Below are positions 15,921-25,695 of a stretch of 64,000 nt of DNA, piece by piece. The stretch spans positions 411,599 through 475,598 of the forward strand of contig MNTT01000016.1 in assembly GCA_001917135.1 (NCBI GenBank), given 5' to 3'. Every line of letters starts with the position of its first letter. The first letter of the stretch is position 1. Made by a program: the position numbers and the translations under genes. Source of the stretch: Acetobacter sp. 46_36. Its GTDB lineage: Bacteria; Pseudomonadota; Alphaproteobacteria; RF32; CAG-239. The notes under the pieces were generated by a model. It was given only the letters and a program-made list of their open reading frames with translations, did no database searches and was not told the origin of the DNA.

Positions 15921-16634
15921 CTATTCCGGCAACAGAGGGGAACGGTATGCCATATACGGATCATCCTGAGCCGAAATTATGGTGAAGCTTCCGTCTTCAT
16001 TGACAACAGCCTTGTCAATCTGATTCAGTTCATATTCGCCAAACTGATTCAGGTCAGCCCGCTGCGCCCCCATCAGATAAATATCTTTGACGGTTACGGT
16101 TCCCGGATTGGATGCAAAATCCAAACGAATGCGGTACACTTCATCTGACGGAATAACTATGCTGTATCTGTGGGTTCCCGCTTTTCCCGGATATTCGACC
16201 ATATGCCCGGCATCAAACCAGACTTCGCGCTCTACAGTATAAAACACTTCGTAATTAAAGTCTTTTTCCGAAGTCGCCGTGAAGGTCAGCACCACATTCT
16301 GCGGTTCAACTTTTATCGCTTTTTTCTGAGGTTTCGGCGTTTCGCTCCCGGCTGCTGCGGCAACGGCACCAGAAGCTTCTTCGGATACAGCCTGGCTTTC
16401 TTTCGCAGGCTTCTGCTTTTCTTCCGGCTGTTTCTGCTGTTCGGCCGCCTTTTCAACAGCAGAGGGCTTATCCTGTTCTGCCGCCGGCGCTGTCGCCTCC
16501 GCCTTCGTTTCAGGCGCCGTTACTGTCGGAGCCGGTTCCTTTTTGCCGGAGAACGCCAGCATAAACAGCAAGACGGCAACCACCAAAATTATAGCGGCGA
16601 CTACCCACTGTTTCGTATTATTTTTCTCTTCCAT
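15921..16634 (-). CDS. Membrane-anchored protein with Ala/Pro/Glu-rich linker
   Basis: 237 residues: a single transmembrane helix at about 10-28, a low-complexity linker rich in Ala, Pro, Glu and Lys (about 31-105), and a folded C-terminal part of about 130 residues with beta-strand patterning (NVVLTFTATSEKDF, HRYSIVIPSDEVYRIRLDF). The layout suits a protein reaching from the inner membrane into the periplasm. No known domain recognised. It shares the bidirectional terminator with the usher and has a divergent neighbour at 16818. Confidence 0.7.
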   Translation of the reverse strand: MEEKNNTKQWVVAAIILVVAVLLFMLAFSGKKEPAPTVTAPETKAEATAPAAEQDKPSAVEKAAEQQKQPEEKQKPAKESQAVSEEASGAVAAAAGSETPKPQKKAIKVEPQNVVLTFTATSEKDFNYEVFYTVEREVWFDAGHMVEYPGKAGTHRYSIVIPSDEVYRIRLDFASNPGTVTVKDIYLMGAQRADLNQFGEYELNQIDKAVVNEDGSFTIISAQDDPYMAYRSPLLPE

Positions 16635-16742
16635 AAAATTTTCTCCCTTTCTTAAAATAAACTAAGGAGAATTGTAAGCAATAAAATTGCTTTTTTCAAC
16701 CCTTATTTTAAAGAACCTATTTTTAATGGCGACAAAATATTC

Positions 16743-16770
16743 TTGACATTCCTTCTACATTTTATATAAT
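16743..16770 (+). promoter_or_regulatory. Consensus sigma-70 promoter of the HAD gene
   Basis: TTGACA (16743-16748), 16-base spacer, TATAAT (16765-16770). Both hexamers are perfect. The transcript lacks a visible Shine-Dalgarno before the ATG at 16818. Confidence 0.75.
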
Positions 16771-16817
16771 TTTGGACAAATTTAATATTTATTGTGTCAT
16801 TTTTATAATATTTATGT

Positions 16818-17408
16818 ATGAAACGATTATTTATTTTTGATGTTGACGGCGTTCTGTTAGATTTGTGGCCGGCTATGAGATCTGTATTTGCCTGTTATTA
16901 TAACATGTCATTAAGTGATAAAGACTGGGACGATATTATTGATGATTTCCTTCACAATCCCCAGCCTTATCTGGAATTTGGCGAGTATTTCAGCCAATCG
17001 CAAACTTTCAAAAACCTGCTCCCGGTAAAAGGAATGCCCGAATTGGTCTTTAGCTTGTCCAACCATTGTTTTGATTTAGCAATAGTCAGCTCTGCCGATC
17101 CTGCGTATATAGAACAACGCCGCCAAAACATTAAAGAGCATTACGCCGATTGTTTTGAAAAGATTATTTGTGTCGGAATGAAGCAAACAAAGGAAGAAGC
17201 TTTACGCCAAGTGGCTTCCGGGTATGACGAAGTTTTCTTTGTTGACGATAATCCCCGGCATTTGTTTGAGAGTATCGGTATTGTTACCTGCCCGATTTGG
17301 CTTGAAAACAAACATCATTTGTTTTTATGGCAGGGCATTGACAATACCTGCATCAAAAAGGCCCGAAACGCCAAAGATATTCTTGATATCGCACTGAAAC
17401 ATGCTTAA
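16818..17408 (+). CDS. HAD-superfamily hydrolase
   Basis: 196 residues. Motif I is FDVDGVLLD (nucleophile D8, acid D10), motif II is the IVSSAD Ser near residue 92, the conserved Lys lies in GMKQTKEE, and motif IV is FFVDDNPRH. The helical cap between motifs I and II puts it in subclass I with phosphoglycolate-phosphatase-like enzymes. It is a small-molecule phosphatase of unknown substrate, expressed alone from a consensus promoter with its own terminator. Confidence 0.82.
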   Translation: MKRLFIFDVDGVLLDLWPAMRSVFACYYNMSLSDKDWDDIIDDFLHNPQPYLEFGEYFSQSQTFKNLLPVKGMPELVFSLSNHCFDLAIVSSADPAYIEQRRQNIKEHYADCFEKIICVGMKQTKEEALRQVASGYDEVFFVDDNPRHLFESIGIVTCPIWLENKHHLFLWQGIDNTCIKKARNAKDILDIALKHA

Positions 17409-17435
17409 TCTTTGAGAACAGGGCAATTTTAACGA

Positions 17436-17463
17436 AGCCGCGACATTTTCTGTCGCGGCTTTG
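17436..17463 (+). terminator. Terminator after the HAD gene
   Basis: AGCCGCGACA (17436-17445) pairs with TGTCGCGGCT (17451-17460) over a TTTTC loop, followed by TTT. Confidence 0.75.
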
Positions 17464-17533
17464 CTGTATCCTAATAATAATTTTACTGCTCAAGTTTGTT
17501 TTATTTCCCCTGGCAAACCAGTTCCCAATACAT

Positions 17534-19177
17534 TCAAACCAGCCGGCTCTGCCTGATTGCGGCGCGGACGAATTCCACGAACAGCGGATGCGGCGCAAAA
17601 GGCTTTGACTTCAGCTCGGGGTGAAACTGTACGGCAACAAACCACGGATGATCCGGGCGCTCGACAATTTCCGGAAGTTTACCGTCCGGCGAAGTTCCGG
17701 AGATAACCATACCGGCCCGCTCCAGTTGCTCTTTATACTTAATATTGACTTCATAACGGTGACGATGACGTTCGGAGATGTGTTCCGTGCCATAAACTGC
17801 CGCCGCTTTGGAACCGGGTTTCAAAACGGCTTCATACGCGCCCAGACGCATGGTTCCGCCCAAATCTCCGTCTTTATGACGTATCTGTTTCGCTCCGTCT
17901 TTATCCCATTCCGTCATCAGGCCGACAACAGCTTCGCAGTTTTCATCCAGTTCGGTCGTATTGGCGTTTTTGACGCCGAGAATATTGCGCATAGTTTCAA
18001 TAACGGCCATCTGCATTCCAAAACAAATTCCCAAAAACGGAATATTATGTTCACGCGCATATTTGACGGCGGCAATTTTCCCGGCCGTCCCGCGCAGACC
18101 AAACCCGCCGGGGACCAAAATTCCGCTGACGTCGGAAAGCAGGGCTGAGGGCTCTTCACGTTCCAAGTCTTCGGCATCAATCCATTTAATCCGCACTTTG
18201 TATTTGTTGGCAATGCCGCCGTGCGTCAGAGCTTCGCCCAAGGACTTGTATGCCTCAAGCAATTTGACATATTTGCCGACCACAGCAATTTTAACTTCTC
18301 CCTCGGGCGCCTTGAGCGTTTCAACGATTTTTTCCCACCGGCTCAAATCGGCATCGGGGCACGGCAGATTGAAATAGCGGCATACGGCTTTATCCATACC
18401 CTCTTTGGAATAAGCCAGCGGCACCTGATAAATGTTGCTGACGTCCAGTGCCGGGATAACGTTTTCCTCACGAATATTGCAAAACAGCGCAATCTTTTTG
18501 CGTTCGTTTTCCGGGATTGGCATCTGGGAACGGCACAAAAGCATATCCGGCTGAATACCATATTCCTGCAGCTGCTTGACCGAATGCTGCGTCGGTTTGG
18601 TTTTCAGCTCGCCGGCAGTCGGAATATACGGCAAAAGCGTCAGATGCAAAAACATTGTACGATTACGGCCGAGGTCGTACGCCAGCTGGCGGATGGCTTC
18701 AAGATAAGGCTGCCCTTCAATATCGCCCACCGTACCGCCGATTTCGCACAGTACAAAGTCTTCATCTTCCAAATCACTGACGATAAAATTTTTAATCTCA
18801 TTGGTTACATGGGGAATGACCTGAATGGTAGATCCGAGATAATCCCCGTGGCGCTCCTTATCTATAACGCGCTGATAGATTTTACCGGTGGTCGTGCTAT
18901 CGCTTTTCTTAGCTGCAACGCCCGAAAACCGCTCATAGTGCCCCAGGTCAAGATCGGCCTCGGTTCCGTCATCGGTTACGAAAACTTCACCGTGCTGAAA
19001 CGGGCTCATCGTACCTGGGTCGACGTTCAGATATGGGTCAAGCTTTCTCAACCGCACTTTAAAGCCCCGGCATTGCAAAATTGAGGCAAGAGAGGCGGAG
19101 GCCAAACCTTTTCCCAGTGAAGAAACAACGCCGCCGGTGATAAAAATAAATTTGGTTTTCGGGTTTAATTCAGACAT
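17534..19177 (-). CDS. pyrG: CTP synthase
   Basis: 547 residues, the usual length. The N-terminal synthetase domain opens with [16 protein letters not shown] and has the [25 protein letters not shown] block. The C-terminal class I glutaminase has the nucleophile elbow FLGICFGMQ and the FHPE catalytic pair near the end. It converts UTP to CTP using glutamine. The ATG at 19177 is preferred over one 14 codons upstream because AAGGAT precedes it and the family N-terminus begins there. It is last in a tpiA-secG-pyrG run, but a hairpin at 19212-19239 separates it from secG. Confidence 0.96.
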   Translation of the reverse strand: MSELNPKTKFIFITGGVVSSLGKGLASASLASILQCRGFKVRLRKLDPYLNVDPGTMSPFQHGEVFVTDDGTEADLDLGHYERFSGVAAKKSDSTTTGKIYQRVIDKERHGDYLGSTIQVIPHVTNEIKNFIVSDLEDEDFVLCEIGGTVGDIEGQPYLEAIRQLAYDLGRNRTMFLHLTLLPYIPTAGELKTKPTQHSVKQLQEYGIQPDMLLCRSQMPIPENERKKIALFCNIREENVIPALDVSNIYQVPLAYSKEGMDKAVCRYFNLPCPDADLSRWEKIVETLKAPEGEVKIAVVGKYVKLLEAYKSLGEALTHGGIANKYKVRIKWIDAEDLEREEPSALLSDVSGILVPGGFGLRGTAGKIAAVKYAREHNIPFLGICFGMQMAVIETMRNILGVKNANTTELDENCEAVVGLMTEWDKDGAKQIRHKDGDLGGTMRLGAYEAVLKPGSKAAAVYGTEHISERHRHRYEVNIKYKEQLERAGMVISGTSPDGKLPEIVERPDHPWFVAVQFHPELKSKPFAPHPLFVEFVRAAIRQSRLV

Positions 19178-19211
19178 TTTTCTATCCTTTTTGGTTAAAT
19201 TTTGCAGTGAA

Positions 19212-19239
19212 AAAGGCACCTCCCTGAAAAGGTGCCTTT
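19212..19239 (-). terminator. Terminator/attenuator between secG and pyrG
   Basis: AAAGGCACCT (19212-19221) and AGGTGCCTTT (19230-19239) form a 10-bp stem with an 8-base loop. It may reduce read-through from secG into pyrG. Confidence 0.7.
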
Positions 19240-19267
19240 ATTTTCAGTCCTTATTGACGACATATCG

Positions 19268-19690
19268 CTATTCCGCTGCCGGAACGGACGGAGTTTCAGG
19301 TGCTGCCGCCGAAGCAGGCGCCGGTGCCGGATTTTGAGCTGTATCAGAGGCTGCCGGAGCTGTGCTCTGATTTTGCGCCGCTGCATCAGGAACGCTCGGA
19401 ACCGCCGGTTCGGTCTGCACCAGAGGCGCAACGTCGGTAATTGACTCCGGCTTTCTGGTTTCGCCTTTATAATACAGCGAAAGCAAAATCGAAGTAATAA
19501 AAAATACGGTTGCCAGAACTGCCGTGGTACGGGTCAGCAGGTTTCCTTTGCCGCGTGCAGACAAAAAGCTGTCCGCTCCGTTGCCCCCGCCCAGCCCGCT
19601 CAGGGCATTGCCGGAATTGCGCTGCATCAAAATCAGCACAACCAGCAGGATGGCTACCATTAAATGAATGACTAACAATACAGATCCCAT
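19268..19690 (-). CDS. secG: Preprotein translocase subunit SecG
   Basis: 140 residues. Two transmembrane helices (about 3-22 and 55-75) flank the conserved loop LILMQRNSGNALSGLGGG. The tail from about 80 on is Ala/Pro-rich and disordered, a common alphaproteobacterial extension. It is a SecYEG partner that speeds protein export across the inner membrane. It is 18 bases downstream of tpiA, a frequent alphaproteobacterial arrangement. Confidence 0.93.
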   Translation of the reverse strand: MGSVLLVIHLMVAILLVVLILMQRNSGNALSGLGGGNGADSFLSARGKGNLLTRTTAVLATVFFITSILLSLYYKGETRKPESITDVAPLVQTEPAVPSVPDAAAQNQSTAPAASDTAQNPAPAPASAAAPETPSVPAAE

Positions 19691-19708
19691 TTTTATTTCC
19701 TTTATTGA

Positions 19709-20470
19709 TTATTGTTTGCTTGCTTCGGCAATAGCCATAAAGTCCGCCACCTTGAGGCTGGCTCCGCCAATCAAACCGCCATCGACATCTGGAAGAGCCA
19801 AAAGCGCTTTGGCATTTGCCGGTTTCATGCTGCCGCCGTACAAAATGCGCATTTTGTTGGCATTGGCGCGGCCGAGCTTCTTGCTTACCGCCTTGCGGAT
19901 TGCGGCATGGACTTCTTCAACATCATCGGTTGTCGGCGTACGTCCCGTCCCTATCGCCCAAACCGGCTCATAGGCAATTACCGTATTCTGCGCCGTGGAA
20001 ACGTCCGGAACGGAACCGTTAATCTGCGACGTGCAGACATCTATGGCATGACCAGCATCACGCTCCGCCTCGGTTTCGCCGATACAGATAATAACTTTCA
20101 GCCCGGCATTAATCGCCGCCTCGGCTTTTTTTCTGACCAGTTCATCGCTTTCATAGTGGTCGGTACGGCGTTCGGAGTGCCCGACAATCACATACTGGCA
20201 TCCGAGGTCCTTGAGCATAACCGGGCTGATGTCGCCGGTATGCGCTCCAGACGCCGCAAAATGGCAGTCCTGCGCCCCAAGCATAACCCGGGACCCTTTA
20301 ATTGCCTTCTTTGCCGAAGCCAACAGGGTAAACGGAGGACAAATCAGGAATTCGCAATCTTTGCGGGCAGCCTTTTTGGCTTCCTGGGCGACGCCTTTGG
20401 CCAAAGCAACGCCGTCTTCCAAAAGACAGTTCATTTTCCAGTTGCCGGCAATTAAAGTTTTTCTCACCAT
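19709..20470 (-). CDS. tpiA: Triosephosphate isomerase
   Basis: 253 residues of a TIM barrel interconverting dihydroxyacetone phosphate and glyceraldehyde-3-phosphate. Motifs: GNWKMN (substrate Lys at K12), VGHSERR (electrophilic His), [11 protein letters not shown] (catalytic Glu) and the phosphate-gripping GGSMKPANA and GGLIGGASL loops. The ATG at 20470 gives the canonical [14 protein letters not shown] start. First gene of the tpiA-secG-pyrG run. Confidence 0.96.
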   Translation of the reverse strand: MVRKTLIAGNWKMNCLLEDGVALAKGVAQEAKKAARKDCEFLICPPFTLLASAKKAIKGSRVMLGAQDCHFAASGAHTGDISPVMLKDLGCQYVIVGHSERRTDHYESDELVRKKAEAAINAGLKVIICIGETEAERDAGHAIDVCTSQINGSVPDVSTAQNTVIAYEPVWAIGTGRTPTTDDVEEVHAAIRKAVSKKLGRANANKMRILYGGSMKPANAKALLALPDVDGGLIGGASLKVADFMAIAEASKQ

Positions 20471-20585
20471 GTTCTTAATCCTCATTCCATAAATTATAAC
20501 TTGTTCTTTTTTAGCACAGGCTTTTTTATTTTCCAGCTAAAAAAAAAGTTGTTTACAGAAAAATTCCCCCGCCCGGAGGAAACCG

Positions 20586-20651
20586 CCGGATGAAGAAAAA
20601 GGCTGAATGAAAGAAAAGACCGGATAGAGGAAAAGACCGGATGAAAAAGCG
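20586..20651. repeat. Degenerate 17-bp tandem repeats between tpiA and ppiD
   Basis: Units CCGGATGAAGAAAAAGG (20586-20602), CTGAATGAAAGAAAAGA (20603-20619), CCGGATAGAGGAAAAGA (20620-20636) and a 15-base CCGGATGAAAAAGCG (20637-20651). Purine-rich; no coding frame runs through it. Confidence 0.7.
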
Positions 20652-20783
20652 CCGGTTCAAAACAAGGCGAATGCTTTCCCGCTTTGTAAAAAAAAACGTT
20701 GAACATATTTATATTTGCAATTGCATAAATTTTTTTGGCTTTTATAATGGGCAACAATCAGGTTATTTTTGGGATGGAAAAAA

Positions 20784-22667
20784 ATGATAAGTAAATTAGC
20801 TAAAGCACATGAAAGTTGGGTTTTCAAAATTATTTCCGCAGCGGTAGCCGTCAGTTTTGTTTCGCTTTTCGGCGTTACGGGCTATATTGACAGTGCCAGC
20901 CAGAACCAGACCGTGGTCGATGTTGACGGCAAAAAAACGACGCAAAGCGAATTTTCCTACAGATTACAAAAAGAGCTGAATGCACTAAAAAATCTGACCA
21001 GCGACGATTTTGAACTGACCGACGATATGCGCAACGCCATTACCGAAGGCGTATTGAGACAGATTGTCGACGAGAGCGTTCTTGACCAGACCATGGCCGA
21101 AAACGATATTTATTTCCCTAAAGCCTATGTTCAGCAGATTATTTTCAGCCAGCCGGAATTTATAAATCCGGCCAACGGGCAGTTTAACCCTGAGATATTC
21201 AAACGCTACCTGTCTTCCGCCGGCCTGAGCGAAGACGAATATGTAGCCATGGTTAAGCGCCTTATGGCACGTAAAATGCTGGTTACCGATCTGGTAGAAG
21301 GTTTTGGTGTTCCCGAAGCTCTCAGCAGAGCCATCCACAAAATGGACAATCAGCGCAAGTCCTTTAAATATGTTACGGTATCGCCGGCCGACGTTCGAAT
21401 TGAACGCAAAATCAGCGACGACGAAGTCAAACAGTATTTTGAAGACTTTTCGGAAAATTTTATGATTCCGGAGACAAGGGAAGCAGAGGTTCTTTTTGTT
21501 CCCAATGAAACGGTTTTGAAGAAATATGCCGCAAGCGACGAGATGGTTGCGGATTATTACAAGCAGCACGAGAAGGAATTTGACCTGCCGGAGAAAAGAG
21601 AAGTATTGCAGATGGTCTTTACCGACAAGGCGCAGGCAGAAAAGGCACTGAACGAAGTAAAAGGCGGCAAAGATTTTGCTGCCGCGGCGAAAGATATGCA
21701 GGCGGAAAATGCTGACGAGCCGACATTGGGGCTGGTTGCTCAGGATGAACTGGCGGAAGATTTGGCGTACGACACTTTTGAAATGCCGTTGAACGAGCCC
21801 CGCCTGTTGCAGGTTGCCGACACATGGCAGGTTGTCAGCGTCAAACAGATTGTTCCGGCAAAAAAAATGACGTTTGAAGAAGTTAAGCCGCAGATTGAAG
21901 AGATTTTGAACAATGACAATCTGTATGATGCCCTGCGTGATGCCAGAGCTGAAATTGACGATGCCGTCAACGGCGGCAAAGATTTGGCAGAAACCGGAAA
22001 AATGTTCGGTATTGAACCGGTACGGATTTCCGGTATCAGCGAAACGGCTCCGGTTGAAAACGCCCCGGCACAGCTTAAATCTCTGACAACTTCGCTTGAT
22101 TTTAACGAACTGGTCTTTTCGTACGGGCTGAACGAGATAAGCTCGGCCGAGGAATTTGACGACGGTATTGCCGCTATCAGGGTTACCGCAGTCAAAGATG
22201 CCCATCTGCCCGAGATTGATGAAGTCAAAGACAAAATCACGGCAATGTGGGAGGTTCAGGAAAAAGATGCGCTGGCTAAGGAAACTGCCGACAACATCAT
22301 TGCCGATGCCGAAAACGGCGAACAGCTCGCCGATGCGGCGAAAGCACGGAATTTGGAAGTTTTCCGTTCCGAACCAATCAATCGCAATGAAACATTTGCC
22401 GGTTTGAGCGCACAGGAAATAAACGACCTGTTCGTAACAGAAGACGGCGCGGTCAAACTTTATGAACACCCGGGAAACAACTTTGTCATCGTTACCCCGT
22501 ATGAAACGGTCAATTATGCCGACGAGCTGGACAAAAATGCTCTGGCGGAAGTAAAAACCCGGGCGGCGGTTTCAATGGGCTCGGATATGGCTCAAAGCGC
22601 ATTGAATGCTTACGCGGAAGGCATGGATATTAAAATTGACTATAAACGCGCAGGATTTTCCGAATAA
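20784..22667 (+). CDS. PpiD/SurA-like periplasmic folding factor
   Basis: 627 residues. A short cytoplasmic N-terminus, one transmembrane helix (about 14-34), then a SurA_N-type helical region (QTVVDVDGKKTTQSEFSYRLQ ... SQPEFINPANGQFN). A parvulin-like segment follows (about 270-365; REVLQMVFTDKAQAEKAL), then a second degenerate one. It is built like PpiD, a chaperone tethered near the Sec exit; the isomerase motifs are too eroded to claim catalysis. The ATG at 20784 is used because the in-frame TTG at 20769 precedes the GGGATGG ribosome site. Its stop overlaps the fmt start (TAATG). Confidence 0.82.
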   Translation: MISKLAKAHESWVFKIISAAVAVSFVSLFGVTGYIDSASQNQTVVDVDGKKTTQSEFSYRLQKELNALKNLTSDDFELTDDMRNAITEGVLRQIVDESVLDQTMAENDIYFPKAYVQQIIFSQPEFINPANGQFNPEIFKRYLSSAGLSEDEYVAMVKRLMARKMLVTDLVEGFGVPEALSRAIHKMDNQRKSFKYVTVSPADVRIERKISDDEVKQYFEDFSENFMIPETREAEVLFVPNETVLKKYAASDEMVADYYKQHEKEFDLPEKREVLQMVFTDKAQAEKALNEVKGGKDFAAAAKDMQAENADEPTLGLVAQDELAEDLAYDTFEMPLNEPRLLQVADTWQVVSVKQIVPAKKMTFEEVKPQIEEILNNDNLYDALRDARAEIDDAVNGGKDLAETGKMFGIEPVRISGISETAPVENAPAQLKSLTTSLDFNELVFSYGLNEISSAEEFDDGIAAIRVTAVKDAHLPEIDEVKDKITAMWEVQEKDALAKETADNIIADAENGEQLADAAKARNLEVFRSEPINRNETFAGLSAQEINDLFVTEDGAVKLYEHPGNNFVIVTPYETVNYADELDKNALAEVKTRAAVSMGSDMAQSALNAYAEGMDIKIDYKRAGFSE

Positions 22668-23578
22668 TGAAAATTGTATTTATGGGAACGCCGGATTTTG
22701 CCGTTCCGGTTTTGGAAGCACTGGCGAAAGAGCATAACATCGTCGCTGTTTATACCCGGGCGCCGAAAGAAAGCGGTCGCGGCAAGAAGGTCAATAAGAC
22801 GCCGGTACACCTTTTAGCAGAAGCAAAAGGCCTTGAAGTCAGGACGCCGAAGTCTCTCAGAAACGAAGACGAGCAGCTGAGCCTGAAAGCACTGGGGGCG
22901 GATATGGCGATTGTCACCGCGTATGGTTTAATTTTGCCGCAGACTGTTCTGGACATTTTTCCCAAAGGATGTATTAACGTCCATGCTTCCCTGTTGCCGC
23001 GCTGGCGCGGGGCGGCACCGATACAGCGGGCAATTGAAGCCGGAGACAAGAAAAGCGGCATTTCCATCATGCAAATGGCGGCGGCGCTTGATGCCGGCGA
23101 CATTCTCAGCCAGGAAGAGGTTGTTATTACACCCGAAATGACGGGAGGCAATTTGCATGACGAATTGTCTGCGGTCGGGGCTGATTTGCTGGTCAGGACC
23201 TTGCGGCAGCTGGACAATATTGTTCCGACAAAGCAGGACGAAAGTCTGGTAACTTATGCGGAAAAGCTGGACAAAGCCGAATGCCGACTGGATTTTGCCG
23301 GAAACACGAATGCGCTGGCTGACAAAATCAGAGCGTTTTCCCCCTACCCTGCGACATATTTTACCTACAAAGGCGAACGTTTTAAGGTTTACCGGGCTCA
23401 GATATGCGACGGACAGGGCGCACCGGGAGAAATTATTGAAGGCGAAAAGGCTCTGACGATAGCCGGATGCGAAGGCAAGGCACTTTGTATCGAAAGGCTG
23501 CAACGGGAAGGCAAACAGCCGATGGAAACGGCCGAACTGCTGAAGGGCTTTCGTTTTGAAAAGGGCGTGATTTTATAA
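22667..23578 (+). CDS. fmt: Methionyl-tRNA formyltransferase
   Basis: 303 residues. It formylates Met-tRNA(fMet) with 10-formyl-tetrahydrofolate. The N-terminal Rossmann domain begins MKIVFMGTPDFAVPVLEAL, the formyl-transfer site is the INVHASLLPRWRGAAPIQRAI region, and the C-terminal OB-fold (about 205-303) carries the tRNA-binding FSPYPATYF segment. No def gene adjoins it here, unlike many genomes. Its start overlaps the ppiD-like stop by one base, so translation is coupled. Confidence 0.95.
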   Translation: MKIVFMGTPDFAVPVLEALAKEHNIVAVYTRAPKESGRGKKVNKTPVHLLAEAKGLEVRTPKSLRNEDEQLSLKALGADMAIVTAYGLILPQTVLDIFPKGCINVHASLLPRWRGAAPIQRAIEAGDKKSGISIMQMAAALDAGDILSQEEVVITPEMTGGNLHDELSAVGADLLVRTLRQLDNIVPTKQDESLVTYAEKLDKAECRLDFAGNTNALADKIRAFSPYPATYFTYKGERFKVYRAQICDGQGAPGEIIEGEKALTIAGCEGKALCIERLQREGKQPMETAELLKGFRFEKGVIL

Positions 23579-23583
23579 TTTTT

Positions 23584-23613
23584 TTGCTTGATTATATAAA
23601 AATGTTGTATATA
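23584..23613 (+). promoter_or_regulatory. Promoter of tRNA-Leu with GC-rich discriminator
   Basis: TTGCTT (23584-23589), 18-base spacer, TATACT (23608-23613), then CGGGGC. A GC-rich discriminator is typical of stringently controlled stable-RNA promoters. Confidence 0.55.
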
Positions 23614-23640
23614 CTCGGGGCAAATTTGTTGTTGTAATCC

Positions 23641-23724
23641 GCGGGCGTGGTGAAATTGGTAGACACGCCAGACTTAGGATCTGGTGGCTTTGCTGTGAGA
23701 GTTCGAGTCTCTCCGTCCGCACCA
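23641..23724 (+). tRNA. tRNA-Leu (anticodon UAG)
   Basis: 84 bases including an encoded CCA. Acceptor strands GCGGGCG and CGTCCGC pair (one G-U). The anticodon arm CCAGA-CTTAGGA-TCTGG places TAG at 23675-23677. A long variable arm (GTGGCTTTGCTGTGA region) and the GTTCGAGTC T-arm confirm a class II tRNA. Confidence 0.95.
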
Positions 23725-23768
23725 TTTCGGGTACTGCCGAAATGGGCTTTTTGGAAGAGATAAATATA

Positions 23769-25097
23769 ATGAAGATTAAAGAAGTAAAATCAGAAGGCTT
23801 GAGCCGCGAATATAACGTTACCGTCAGCGCTGCGGATTTCACCGCGGAAGTTGACAAGAAACTTCACGAGATTGCCAAGACGGTCAGCATGGCCGGTTTC
23901 AGAGCGGGAAAGGTTCCGTTTGCGATGGTTAAGAAAAAATACCAGGGCAACGCAATGAGCGATGCGCTGGATGAAGTTGTCCGCAACGGCGTCAACGAAG
24001 TCCTGAAAGAAAAGGAATTGCGCCCGGTATTCACGCCGGATGTCGACCTGAAGAAGTTTGAAGAAGGTAAAGACGTTGAATTCAAGGTATCCATGGACAT
24101 TATGCCGACGATTGAACTAAAGGATTTCTCCGCAATCAAAATCGAAAAGCCGGTAGCAGAAGTTCCCGACGAGGAAGTTGAAAAAGCGCTGAACTATATG
24201 GCTGAGAGCCGCCGCGACACGATTAAGGTTGAAGAAGACCGCGTTACGGCCAAAGGCGATATTGCGGTTATCGATTTTGTCGGTTCCATTGACGGCGTAG
24301 AATTTCCGGGCGGCAAAGGCGAAGCTTATCCGCTGGAAATCGGTTCCAACTCCTTTATTCCGGGTTATGAAGACCAGCTTATCGGCAAGAAAGCCGGCGA
24401 AGTCGTAGAAGTAAAAGCAACTTTCCCGGAAAACTACCATGCCAAAGATCTGGCCGGCAAAGAAGCCCTGTTTGTAACGACAATCAAAGAAATCAGAGAA
24501 ATCAAAAAAGCGGAAATCAATGACGAATTCGCAAAATCCATGGGCGAAGAAAACCTTGACAAGCTCAAAGAGACCGTCAAGAAGAGAATCGCACAAGATT
24601 ATGAAACCGCTTCCAAGATGAAACAGAAACGTTCTCTGCTGGATGCTTTGGACAAGGCTTACAAGTTTGACGTTCCGGCCAAGCTCGTTGACATGGAGTA
24701 TGAAGCGATTGTCAAGCAGTATGAAAACGCCAAGAAAAACAATCAGCTTGACGAAGACGAAAAGAAGAAAAAGGAAGAAGACCTGCTGAAAGAATACAAG
24801 GAAATCGCCGTTCGACGTGTTAAGCTCGGTCTGTTGCTGGCCGAAGTCGGCAATGACGCCAAAGTAGAAGTAACACAGGAAGACCTCAACAAGGCGATTA
24901 TGAGCGAAGCTCAGCGTTATCCGATGCAGGCAAAGGCCATTTTTGACTTTTATCTGAAGAACAAAGAAGCGGTTGAACGTCTGCGTACTTCCGTTTATGA
25001 AGAAAAGGTCATTGACTATGTCCTTTCCAAAGTCCAGACCAAAGAAAAGAAAGTTTCGGTTGAAGACTTGTATAACTTTGACGAAAAGGCAGCATAA
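23769..25097 (+). CDS. tig: Trigger factor
   Basis: 442 residues. The N-terminal ribosome-binding domain carries the FRAGKVPFAMVKKKY signature. The FKBP-type isomerase domain (about 150-245) includes DRVTAKGDIAVIDFVGSID and GSNSFIPGYEDQLIGKKAGE. The helical C-terminal domain is Lys/Glu-rich. It folds nascent chains at the tunnel exit. The ATG at 23769 follows GGAAGAG and matches the family start. It lies directly after tRNA-Leu; clpP, its frequent neighbour, is not adjacent. Confidence 0.95.
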   Translation: MKIKEVKSEGLSREYNVTVSAADFTAEVDKKLHEIAKTVSMAGFRAGKVPFAMVKKKYQGNAMSDALDEVVRNGVNEVLKEKELRPVFTPDVDLKKFEEGKDVEFKVSMDIMPTIELKDFSAIKIEKPVAEVPDEEVEKALNYMAESRRDTIKVEEDRVTAKGDIAVIDFVGSIDGVEFPGGKGEAYPLEIGSNSFIPGYEDQLIGKKAGEVVEVKATFPENYHAKDLAGKEALFVTTIKEIREIKKAEINDEFAKSMGEENLDKLKETVKKRIAQDYETASKMKQKRSLLDALDKAYKFDVPAKLVDMEYEAIVKQYENAKKNNQLDEDEKKKKEEDLLKEYKEIAVRRVKLGLLLAEVGNDAKVEVTQEDLNKAIMSEAQRYPMQAKAIFDFYLKNKEAVERLRTSVYEEKVIDYVLSKVQTKEKKVSVEDLYNFDEKAA

Positions 25098-25134
25098 TCA
25101 GACTTTGCAAAGTCAGGCATTATGTCTGTCCGGA

Positions 25135-25164
25135 AAAAAGAGCCGCACTTTTGCGGCTCTTTTT
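25135..25164 (+). terminator. Terminator after tig
   Basis: AGAGCCGCA and TGCGGCTCT form the stem, flanked by A and T runs. Confidence 0.88.
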
Positions 25165-25227
25165 CTTATGTTTGGAAAACAGTAAAGATATAAAGAAATC
25201 TTATTTTTTAGTCAGATGAAAAATATA

Positions 25228-25256
25228 TTGACAAAAAGACAAATTTAGCTGATAAT
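25228..25256 (+). promoter_or_regulatory. Promoter of the 25290 lipoprotein
   Basis: TTGACA (25228-25233), 17-base spacer, GATAAT (25251-25256). Confidence 0.6.
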
Positions 25257-25289
25257 AATATCAAATATTAATCATTAAAATATAACTTT

Positions 25290-25649
25290 ATGAAAAAATT
25301 ATTATTTATGATTGCAGTTGCAATCTGTTATTTGTTTTTGGCATCATGTTCCGGTGAGCCGTCGTATGAATATAGTGAATACAACCGACTGTTGCCCACT
25401 CCTCCGCAAGAGCTCAATGTGCCGGAAGATGCATCTGAACTTAGTTCGGACTCTGTTGTTGCCACGTTAATAGCGATTGGTGGAGATGGCCGACGCCGAA
25501 CAAGTTCAAGTGTGGCGTATGTGTTATTATCAAGCGGTGAGGTCTTGTTTTTTAAAAAATCAGATGTTATCCTGCCTTTTACCAAAGAGCAGGCAAAAAT
25601 CTTAATGCTCGCCAAGATGAAAGGGAAAATGCTTTCGGCTGAGGATTAA
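25290..25649 (+). CDS. Small lipoprotein, function unknown
   Basis: 119 residues with a lipoprotein signal peptide: the lipobox LASC puts the lipidated Cys at residue 20. The mature part starts Ser/Tyr-rich and Pro-rich (YEYSEYNRLLPTPPQE), then has a beta-patterned segment (VVATLIAIGGDG ... VAYVLLSSGEVLFFKKSD). No domain is recognised. It is a monocistronic unit with its own promoter and terminator. Confidence 0.7.
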   Translation: MKKLLFMIAVAICYLFLASCSGEPSYEYSEYNRLLPTPPQELNVPEDASELSSDSVVATLIAIGGDGRRRTSSSVAYVLLSSGEVLFFKKSDVILPFTKEQAKILMLAKMKGKMLSAED

Positions 25650-25695
25650 AATTTAAGTTTTTGAAAAGACGGTTTGTTTGAACCCGGAAAATTTT

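Noticed and set aside
18221..19084. 287-codon open frame antisense to pyrG
   Set aside because: Shadow of the pyrG frame; the opposite strand encodes an intact CTP synthase.
20985..22469. 494-codon open frame antisense to the PpiD-like gene
   Set aside because: Mirrors the codon bias of the real gene on the other strand; Phe/Cys-rich without a start signal or recognisable motif.
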